This document shows positions 1 through 4,184 of a DNA stretch of 5,609 bases, piece after piece. The DNA comes from Clostridiales bacterium (GTDB taxonomy: Bacteria > Bacillota > Clostridia > Oscillospirales > Oscillospiraceae): NCBI GenBank assembly GCA_018374635.1, contig JAHAEW010000128.1:1-5609 (forward strand), written 5' to 3'. Position 1 is the stretch's first letter. The number at the start of each line of letters is the position of its first letter. The notes beneath the pieces were generated by a model. The model saw only the letters and a list, made by a program, of their open reading frames with translations, was not told the DNA's origin and did not search any database. Both the position numbers and the translations under genes were made by a program.

Positions 1-210
1 GAAGAGTTCCTCCGGAATTTGGAATGCCATCGTTCTGCTGCCATTGTTAGCCATATTCATGTTCCCTCCGTTTTCTTTCATCTGGTAGTATTCGGTGAGT
101 AGGTCTGTGATGTACTGGCTGGTGGTCTGCCCTGAAAGCTCCCTCGCATTGCATACTTTGGCGTGGAGATCCATTGGGATCTGCGCACATAGGTTTTTCG
201 TTTCTGCCAT
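1..210 (-). CDS. Partial small protein with two ribbon-helix-helix-like segments, probably from a mobile element
   Basis: Seventy codons are visible from an ATG at 208-210 before the gene runs off the left edge, so the C-terminus is missing. The ATG follows a GGAGG (221-225) at 10 nt, which decides the start. Residues 5-43 read as a short strand (LCAQIPMDL) followed by two helices containing GQTTSQYITDLLTEYY, as in ribbon-helix-helix DNA-binding or antitoxin-type proteins. After a loose linker (KENGGNMNMANNGSR), residues 60-70 start a second copy: AFQIPEELF echoes CAQIPMDLH. From memory, proteins beginning this way are common in Tn1549-like and other integrative elements of Clostridia, where their function is unproven. 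The gene is transcribed away from the tRNA array and is AT-richer than the housekeeping genes, which fits acquired DNA. DNA binding or autoregulation is inference. The frame and ribosome site make the gene itself nearly certain. Confidence 0.8.
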   Translation of the reverse strand, partial: MAETKNLCAQIPMDLHAKVCNARELSGQTTSQYITDLLTEYYQMKENGGNMNMANNGSRTMAFQIPEELF

Positions 211-244
211 TCTGCGATGTCCTCCTCTCGTTGATTGCAACGCA

Positions 245-274
245 AGTATAGACGAAAAGCTATGTGAAAGCTAT
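245..274 (-). promoter_or_regulatory. Possible promoter and operator repeats of the left-edge gene
   Basis: Reading leftward, TATACT (245-250) is a good -10 box placed 35 bases before the ATG of the left-edge gene. No good -35 lies at 16-18 bp. Instead the -35 area contains two direct copies of ATAGCTTT (267-274 and 256-263) spaced exactly 11 bp, about one helical turn. Such phased repeats are typical operators for ribbon-helix-helix proteins, and a weak -35 is common at regulated promoters. Assignment is inference. Confidence 0.4.
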
Positions 275-339
275 TATCAACCTCCATAACAAATAGCAGA
301 CAAACGAAGCATAAGTACCAAACCGAACAAGCTGGCCAA

Positions 340-385
340 AAAAAGAAAACCGCCCCCTGGTCCCAGATGGGGGGCCAGGGGGCGG
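340..385 (-). terminator. Rho-independent terminator, leftward, without an obvious upstream gene
   Basis: CCGCCCCCTGG (350-360) and CCAGGGGGCGG (375-385) form a perfect 11-bp stem, extended by four more pairs (361-364 with 371-374, one of them G·U) around a six-base loop. Read leftward, the stem is followed by TTTTCTTTTTTT, a typical U-tract. The only leftward transcript upstream in the window is the tRNA operon, which already has its own terminator at 554-587. It may insulate the left-edge gene from read-through or end an unrecognised transcript. Confidence 0.85.
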
Positions 386-553
386 CTGTGTGCTTTCTCT
401 TTGGCGGTATTTTGAATGCGTGAGAGTTCGAGTCACTTTGAACCAGGAAAATGGCTGAGTGCATCTCCCAGAACCCTGCTTTCAGCCGGTTGGCTCCGCT
501 ATTTCAAAAACCAAACTTTTACGACTTGTTTTCTCTTGTTCTTCTACTTATAT
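386..553. other. Intergenic stretch with no recognised gene
   Basis: About 170 bases between two terminators are AT-richer than the genes to the right. Open frames here have no ribosome binding site and run across the tRNA genes, so I do not accept them. A T-arm-like string (GAGTTCGAGTC, 424-434) is present but does not fold as part of a tRNA. It could contain the boundary of an integrated element or a small RNA, but nothing in it proves either. Confidence 0.5.
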
Positions 554-587
554 GCAAAAACACTGCACTTTCGTGCAGTGTTTTTGC
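554..587 (-). terminator. Terminator of the tRNA operon
   Basis: A perfect 15-bp stem (554-568 with 573-587) closes on a four-base loop that reads GAAA on the leftward strand, a stable GNRA tetraloop. The stem ends in five A/T pairs, so a run of T's lies on both strands and the element could work in either direction. It lies 26 bases beyond the 3' end of tRNA-Cys, the last gene of the leftward tRNA operon. Confidence 0.88.
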
Positions 588-613
588 TGTGCATCTTTTT
601 TATCAACACATTT

Positions 614-688
614 TGGAGGCGCCACCCAGAATCGAACTGGGGAATAAAGCTTTTGCAGAGCTCTGCCTTACCGCTTGGCTATGGCGCC
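614..688 (-). tRNA. tRNA-Cys (GCA)
   Basis: The leftward sequence folds as a complete 75-nt tRNA. The acceptor GGCGCCA pairs with TGGCGCC, the anticodon stem GAGCT/AGCTT holds the loop CTGCAAA (anticodon GCA), and the T-arm is CCCAG-TTCGATT-CTGGG. The discriminator base is U, as expected for tRNA-Cys, and CCA is encoded. It is the last tRNA of the five-gene operon. Confidence 0.96.
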
Positions 689-690
689 AT

Positions 691-736
691 ATGGAGAACA
701 GGTCCAACTGTTCTCTTTTATATGTACCTTTGTACA
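691..736. repeat. Hairpins in the tRNA-Gly/tRNA-Cys spacer
   Basis: GAGAACAG (694-701) and CTGTTCTC (708-715) form an 8-bp stem with a six-base loop. A second small stem, TGTAC/GTACA (723-727 and 732-736), abuts the 3' end of tRNA-Gly. In the leftward transcript there is no U-tract after either stem, so these are better read as processing spacers than terminators. Confidence 0.6.
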
Positions 737-812
737 TGGAGCAGGTGACGAGGCTCGAACTCGCTACCTCCACCTTGGCAAGGTGGCGCTCTACCAGATG
801 AGCTACACCTGC
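737..812 (-). tRNA. tRNA-Gly (GCC)
   Basis: A 76-nt leftward tRNA. The acceptor GCAGGTG pairs with CACCTGC, the D-arm contains TAGCTCATCTGGTAGAGC, and the anticodon stem CCACC/GGTGG encloses TTGCCAA (anticodon GCC). The T-loop is TTCGAGC, the discriminator is U as usual for glycine, and CCA is encoded. It is the fourth gene of the operon. Confidence 0.97.
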
Positions 813-833
813 ATTGCGCAGACCCTTTCGGGA

Positions 834-864
834 CCCTCTGAGATACAATATGTATCTCAGAGGG
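834..864. repeat. Perfect inverted repeat in the tRNA-Phe/tRNA-Gly spacer
   Basis: CCCTCTGAGATAC (834-846) and its exact complement (852-864) form a 13-bp stem with a five-base loop, starting three bases after the 3' end of tRNA-Phe. No U-tract follows in the leftward direction, so it is not a standard terminator. It may guide RNase processing of the polycistronic tRNA precursor or attenuate distal tRNAs; both are inferences. Confidence 0.75.
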
Positions 865-867
865 ATT

Positions 868-943
868 TGGTGCCTCCGGCCGGAATCGAACCAGCGACAC
901 GGGGATTTTCAGTCCCCTGCTCTACCAACTGAGCTACAGAGGC
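868..943 (-). tRNA. tRNA-Phe (GAA)
   Basis: A 76-nt leftward tRNA. The acceptor GCCTCTG pairs with CGGAGGC (one G·U pair), and the anticodon stem GGGGA/TCCCC encloses CTGAAAA (anticodon GAA). The T-loop is TTCGATT, the discriminator is A and CCA is encoded. Only three bases separate it from tRNA-Asp, so the two must be released by processing of a shared precursor. Confidence 0.97.
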
Positions 944-946
944 ATA

Positions 947-1023
<77 letters not shown>

Positions 1024-1027
1024 ATAT

Positions 1028-1103
1028 TGGTGGGAACAACAGGGCTCGAACCTGTGACATCATGCTTGTAAGGCATGCGCTCTACCAGCTGAGCTATGCT
1101 CCC
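1028..1103 (-). tRNA. tRNA-Val (TAC)
   Basis: A 76-nt leftward tRNA and the first gene of the operon. The acceptor GGGAGCA pairs with TGTTCCC (one G·U pair), and the anticodon stem CATGC/GCATG encloses CTTACAA (anticodon UAC). The T-loop is TTCGAGC, the discriminator is A and CCA is encoded. Its 5' end lies about 38 bases after the predicted transcription start. Confidence 0.97.
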
Positions 1104-1147
1104 TCATTCACTCTCTTTTGTTTTCTTTTCCTCAAGCGACGGATGTT

Positions 1148-1176
1148 ATTATAACAGGCTTTCATCGAGATGTCAA
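1148..1176 (-). promoter_or_regulatory. Consensus SigA promoter of the tRNA operon
   Basis: Read leftward, TTGACA (1171-1176) and TATAAT (1148-1153) are separated by exactly 17 bp, a perfect 12/12 match to the housekeeping consensus. The sequence just upstream (1181-1198) is two A-tracts in the leftward sense and could act as an UP element. Transcription should start near 1141. This fits a strong, growth-related stable-RNA promoter. Confidence 0.95.
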
Positions 1177-1199
1177 CCACTTTTTTCATATTTTTTTCA

Positions 1200-1235
1200 G
1201 GCCGCCGGACGGTGTTGAAAATCCCTCCGGCGGCC
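1200..1235 (-). other. Strong hairpin after hslO, lacking a U-tract
   Basis: GGCCGCCGGA (1200-1209) and TCCGGCGGCC (1226-1235) form a 10-bp GC-rich stem, seven bases after the hslO stop. In the leftward transcript the stem is followed by an A-rich tract rather than U's. It may protect the 3' end of the mRNA or stop transcription with help, but it is not a canonical intrinsic terminator. Confidence 0.6.
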
Positions 1236-1242
1236 CATCCGG

Positions 1243-2121
1243 TCAGATCTCGGAGAGCAGCTTCTCCAGGTCTTCCCGGCTGTAATGATAGACCTCGTCA
1301 CAGAACTGACAGGTGAGCTCCGCGCTCCCCTGCTCCTCCAGCAGGGCGGTCAGCTCCTCCCGGCCCATGCTGATCAGGGCGCGGCTGACCCGCTCCCGGC
1401 TGCAATAGCAGCGGTATTCCACCGGAGACTCTTCCAGAACCTCCAGCTCAAAATCGCTCAGGACCCGGCGGACCAGCTCCAGCGCGGAGACGCCGTCTTT
1501 CAGCGCCGTGGTGACCGGCCCCACTGTATGGACGCCCCGCTCGATCTTGCGGATGACCTCGTCATCCGCGCCCGGCAGGAGCTGGATGAGGTATCCGCCC
1601 GCGCACAGCACGCTCTGATCGGTGTCCACCAGCACGCCCAGGGCGCAGGCCGATGGGATCTGTTCGCTCTCGGCGAAATACGCGGTGATGTCGTCCGCGA
1701 TCTCCCCCGACAGCAGGCCGATGCTGCCCACATAGGGCTCTTTCAGGCCGATATCCTTGATGACCGTCAGCGTGCCGTCCACCCCAACCGCCTGACCCAC
1801 ATCCAGCTTTCCCGGGACCTTCTCCATCAACTCCACTTCGCCGTTCTGGACATAGCCCCGGACATTTCCCGCGCTGTCGGAGGTGACCATGATGGTGCCC
1901 AGCGGCCCGCCGCCCTTGATCTGCAAGGTCACGGCGCCATGCTCCTCTTTGAGCTGATTTCCCATCATGGAACAGCCCATCAGCGCCCGGCCAAGGGCGG
2001 CCGTGGCCACCGGCAGGGTCTTATGGATCTGCCGGGAGCGCTCCACCAGCTCCCGCGCCGAAATGGCGCTGGCCTTAATCGGCGCGTCTTTGGCCAGCAC
2101 CCGTACAATTTGATCTGACAT
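1243..2121 (-). CDS. hslO: Hsp33 redox-regulated molecular chaperone
   Basis: This 292-residue protein is Hsp33, a cytoplasmic holdase that is inactive when reduced and zinc-bound and is activated by oxidative unfolding of its C-terminal switch. The N-terminus (MSDQIVRVLAKDAPIKASA) is typical, as is the central GGGPLGTI...GNVRGYVQN stretch. The C-terminal zinc motif is complete: Cys238-x-Cys240 and Cys271-x-x-Cys274, with 30 residues between, so the redox switch should work. Length matches the family. The ATG lies five bases after the methyltransferase stop. Its ribosome site is ambiguous: AAAGGA sits 12 nt upstream and a second AAGGA only 2 nt upstream, suggesting translation may be partly coupled to the preceding gene. 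It is the last gene of a three-gene leftward operon. Confidence 0.97.
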   Translation of the reverse strand: MSDQIVRVLAKDAPIKASAISARELVERSRQIHKTLPVATAALGRALMGCSMMGNQLKEEHGAVTLQIKGGGPLGTIMVTSDSAGNVRGYVQNGEVELMEKVPGKLDVGQAVGVDGTLTVIKDIGLKEPYVGSIGLLSGEIADDITAYFAESEQIPSACALGVLVDTDQSVLCAGGYLIQLLPGADDEVIRKIERGVHTVGPVTTALKDGVSALELVRRVLSDFELEVLEESPVEYRCYCSRERVSRALISMGREELTALLEEQGSAELTCQFCDEVYHYSREDLEKLLSEI

Positions 2122-2126
2122 ATTCC

Positions 2127-2879
2127 TTATAATTCCTTTCGTGCCACAAAGAACATCCGCTCTTCCCCCGCCCGGGGCCGGCGCATGATCCGCTCTCCAT
2201 AGCGTGTGATCTTCCGGAACCCGGCGGCGCGGAGCATCTCCTCCAGCTCGTCGGGCTCATAGGCGTATTCCTCGTGGAGCTCTTCGCCCCGCTCCCAGAG
2301 GCCGTCCTCCGTCCGGCGGAAGAGATCCATGGCGTAGGTGCAGATCCGCCTGCGCCCCGAGTACTCCGCCCGCCAGACGCAGTAGGTGTCCTCCGTCTCA
2401 TCCAGAAAGACCTGTCCGTCCAGTCCACGCAGCTTCTCGGGCGTGTTGATGTCAAAGATGAACATGCCCCCCGGCATCAGGAAGAGATGGACCCGCTCAA
2501 AGGCCTTGCGCAGCAGCGCCGGACGGGTGACATAGTTCACGCTGTCCAGGCAGCACACGCAGGCGTCGATGGTCCCGTAAAGATCCAGGCGGTCCATGGA
2601 CTGGTGGAGGAACATGGGCCGCTCGGCCGCCTCCTGCTCCGCCCCCTTTTCGTTGGCCTGGGCCAGCATCTCCTCCGAGCGGTCCACGCCGATCATCTCA
2701 TAGCCCCGCCGGGCAAGCTCCCAGGTAAGACTTCCCGTGCCGCAGGCCAGATCCAGTACTGTATGGATCCTGATCCCGGCACGGGCAAAATGCTTCTCCA
2801 GATAGTCGGCCCACTGGGCGTATTTCACATCGGTGGTCAGCTCATCATAGCACCCGGCCAAAAACTCATAACTGGCCAT
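2127..2879 (-). CDS. Class I SAM-dependent methyltransferase, YqeM-like
   Basis: A 250-residue predicted cytoplasmic methyltransferase with a Rossmann fold. Motif I is VLDLACGTG (41-49), the acidic residue after strand 2 is Asp66 (IGVD), a motif with LDSVNY lies at 111-116, and the post-motif loop is FLMPGG (133-138). The N-terminal helix (YEFLAGCYDELTTDV) resembles the YqeM type of small methyltransferases in Firmicutes. The substrate is not known and cannot be read from the sequence. I chose the ATG at 2877-2879 because the protein family starts there. It overlaps the last 14 bases of the yerC-like gene in another frame, and its AAGGAG (2893-2898) is 13 nt upstream, rather far, so translational coupling is likely. 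A longer frame starting with GTG at 2957 adds 26 low-complexity residues and is rejected. Confidence 0.9.
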   Translation of the reverse strand: MASYEFLAGCYDELTTDVKYAQWADYLEKHFARAGIRIHTVLDLACGTGSLTWELARRGYEMIGVDRSEEMLAQANEKGAEQEAAERPMFLHQSMDRLDLYGTIDACVCCLDSVNYVTRPALLRKAFERVHLFLMPGGMFIFDINTPEKLRGLDGQVFLDETEDTYCVWRAEYSGRRRICTYAMDLFRRTEDGLWERGEELHEEYAYEPDELEEMLRAAGFRKITRYGERIMRRPRAGEERMFFVARKEL

Positions 2880-3177
2880 TGGCTTTGAGCTTCTCCTTGA
2901 TACGGGGGAGCACCGTCTGATAGCCGTCCGCCCCGTACTGGAGCGAACGGTTGACACGGCTGATGGTGGCGCTGCTGGCGCCGGTGCGCTCCAGAATGTC
3001 GTTGTAGATCATTCCGTCGCTGAGCAGCAGCGCCACTTCAAAGCGCTGCTCCATGGCGCGCAGCTCCGCCATGGTACACAGGTCGGAAAAGAACTTTTTG
3101 CATTCATCCAGATCCTTGAGAGACAGGATCGTCTCATAAAGCAGGTCTCCCTGCTCCTTTTTTACGTTTTTAGGCAA
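2866..3177 (-). CDS. yerC: YerC/YecD-family TrpR-like DNA-binding protein
   Basis: A 103-residue protein of the TrpR superfamily. Residues about 17-50 (LSLKDLDECKKFFSDLCTM, then AELRAMEQRFEVALLL) match the family core. A helix-turn-helix follows at about 54-80, with DILERTGASSATISRVNRSL reading as recognition helix and flanks. YerC/YecD proteins of Firmicutes lack a firmly established regulon, and a link to tryptophan is not implied. The start is TTG (3175-3177), supported by GGAGG at 3186-3190 with 8-nt spacing and by the usual family length. It is the first gene of the operon with the methyltransferase and hslO, so it may regulate its own promoter. Confidence 0.93.
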   Translation of the reverse strand: MPKNVKKEQGDLLYETILSLKDLDECKKFFSDLCTMAELRAMEQRFEVALLLSDGMIYNDILERTGASSATISRVNRSLQYGADGYQTVLPRIKEKLKANGQL

Positions 3178-3185
3178 AACGGTTA

Positions 3186-3190
3186 CCTCC
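3186..3190 (-). promoter_or_regulatory. Ribosome binding site that fixes the TTG start of the yerC-like gene
   Basis: The leftward sequence GGGAGG ends 8 nt before TTG at 3175-3177. No ATG or GTG lies at a suitable distance, and the protein begins in the family's usual place, so the TTG is accepted. Confidence 0.85.
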
Positions 3191-3246
3191 CGCTTTTTTA
3201 AGCTCGCCCCGCGTCTTATAAAAAGGTCATAGACAGGGCCATATGT

Positions 3247-3275
3247 ATTTTACCAAAGTGAATTGGCAAAGTAAA
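3247..3275 (-). promoter_or_regulatory. Promoter of the yerC-methyltransferase-hslO operon
   Basis: Read leftward, TTTACT (3270-3275) and TAAAAT (3247-3252) are 17 bp apart, with a TG one base before the -10 (extended -10). Transcription should start near 3240, giving a leader of about 63 bases before the TTG start. The -35 matches consensus at four of six positions. Confidence 0.75.
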
Positions 3276-3290
3276 CAGGTTTTCCGATTT

Positions 3291-3349
3291 TTTTCACAAA
3301 AACACCTTTTCACAGGCCCGCCCATATACTGCGTGCAGAGCCTGTGAAA
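3291..3349 (+). promoter_or_regulatory. Possible control region of the DUF3298-like gene: repeats, hairpin and TATACT
   Basis: TTTTCACA occurs twice as a direct repeat (3291-3298 and 3307-3314, 16 bp apart). The second copy lies in the left arm of an inverted repeat, TTTCACAGGC (3308-3317) with GCCTGTGAAA (3340-3349). A -10-like TATACT (3325-3330) sits in the loop between the arms, but no good -35 is found at 16-18 bp. A rightward promoter under control of a bound regulator would explain this layout; it is inference. Confidence 0.4.
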
Positions 3350-3370
3350 CTGAGAAAGGGGGGCTGAACC

Positions 3371-4039
3371 ATGACTTCCATACCCATCCACAGCGGGCAG
3401 ATCCCCATACAGCCCAGCCGCTTTGTGCAGCAGCTGAAGCTGGACGACTGTCCGGTCCTGCGCATCTCCTGCTCGCTTCCCCGTCTGGTGGGCGACAGCC
3501 GCGGCGCGCGCAGGATCAACCGCTACTACCGCCAGCTGTCCGACGCCTGGCGGAGCCGCTGGACCGGCGTCCTCTATACCCGGGCCTGCGCCGCCCAGAG
3601 GGAAGCCCGTTCCAACGGGACCTCCTTTGCTCCATGGGAAGCCGCATTAGACTATACCATCACGCTGCAAACGCCGGAGCTCCTCAGCTTGACCTGGCGC
3701 GTGCAGGAGACCCGGACGGAGGCCCGGCGGGTCCAGCAGCACGGGGATACCTGGTCCCTTCCCGACGGACGCCCCCTCCCCCTGCGCAGCTTTCTGCCCG
3801 GAGGCCGCCGCTGGAAACACCTGCTGCTGAACGAGATCGCCGGGCAGATCGCCGCCCGAACGGCATCCGGCGAACCGTTCCGCTCCGATTCCGCCGCGGT
3901 GCCGCGCCGGTATTTTCAGCCGGAACAATTTTTTCTCACCCCGGAGGGCGTGACCGTCTGGTTCGCGCCGGACACCCTTGCGGACGCCTCGGCCGGAGCC
4001 CCGAGCTTTCTTTTTTCCACGGCCGGCGAGAAAAAATAG
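3371..4039 (+). CDS. DUF3298-like protein without membrane anchor
   Basis: A 222-residue protein. The ATG follows a G-run (3358-3363) at 7 nt. Residues 46-80 (ARRINRYYRQLSDAWRSRW onward) resemble the helix at the start of DUF3298 domains. Residues about 94-110 (DYTITLQTPELLSLTWRV) and 128-165 (WSLPDGRPLPLRSFLPGG, then a helix) follow the family's strand-helix order. The end, FFLTPEGVTVWFAPDTLADASAGAPSF (187-213), is the best match to the RsiV/DUF3298 C-terminal motif. RsiV is a membrane anti-sigma factor, and other relatives are secreted or lipoproteins. Here I see no signal peptide, lipobox or transmembrane helix, and the usual GGAHG-type loop is absent. The function is unknown and a cytoplasmic location is inferred. 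It is divergent from the yerC operon and ends 24 bases before the purA -35 box. No terminator is seen, so read-through into purA is possible. Confidence 0.85.
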   Translation: MTSIPIHSGQIPIQPSRFVQQLKLDDCPVLRISCSLPRLVGDSRGARRINRYYRQLSDAWRSRWTGVLYTRACAAQREARSNGTSFAPWEAALDYTITLQTPELLSLTWRVQETRTEARRVQQHGDTWSLPDGRPLPLRSFLPGGRRWKHLLLNEIAGQIAARTASGEPFRSDSAAVPRRYFQPEQFFLTPEGVTVWFAPDTLADASAGAPSFLFSTAGEKK

Positions 4040-4063
4040 GCGGATCTTTTCGACTTTTACGCC

Positions 4064-4092
4064 TTGTCATCCCAGAAAAAACGCGATATAAT
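4064..4092 (+). promoter_or_regulatory. Promoter of purA
   Basis: TTGTCA (4064-4069) and TATAAT (4087-4092) are 17 bp apart, matching 11 of 12 consensus positions. The start should be near 4099, giving a leader of about 86 bases. The promoter lies directly after the preceding gene's stop codon. Confidence 0.92.
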
Positions 4093-4098
4093 ATCTCC

Positions 4099-4170
4099 GC
4101 TGTTTTCCGGACAACACCCGGAGGCAGCTACGTTTGCGCGCGGGAAAAGGCCAATGCGCGAATCCCCGCG
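4099..4170 (+). promoter_or_regulatory. Structured purA leader RNA
   Basis: A hairpin begins at the predicted first transcribed base. GCTG plus TTTCCGG (4099-4110, one bulged T) pairs with CCGGAGGCAGC (4118-4128), about 11 bp including two G·U pairs, around the loop ACAACAC. A weaker six-pair stem (4139-4144 with 4165-4170) ends three bases before the AGGAGG. It does not match the purine riboswitch consensus that I know. It may stabilise the mRNA 5' end or tune translation; no mechanism is shown. Confidence 0.5.
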
Positions 4171-4184
4171 GCAGGAGGCTCATT

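Noticed and set aside
421..445. T-arm-like string GAGTTCGAGTC followed by AACCA, as if from a tRNA fragment or att site
   Set aside because: The flanks do not form the 5-bp T stem or an acceptor stem, and the CCA spacing is wrong. I keep it only as a hint for the boundary search.
416..801. Overlapping open frames across the region before and through the tRNA-Cys and tRNA-Gly genes
   Set aside because: They read through structured tRNA genes and a terminator, lack ribosome binding sites and have no domain similarity that I recognise.
1200..1235. hslO hairpin as a standard rho-independent terminator
   Set aside because: The leftward transcript has A's rather than U's after the stem.
1285..2118. 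Rightward open frame of about 277 codons opposite hslO
   Set aside because: It mirrors the hslO codons and has no domain or ribosome binding site. GC-rich coding DNA often opens the opposite strand.
4099..4184. Purine riboswitch in front of purA
   Set aside because: The leader shows a simple hairpin, not the three-way junction and conserved loops of the known purine class.
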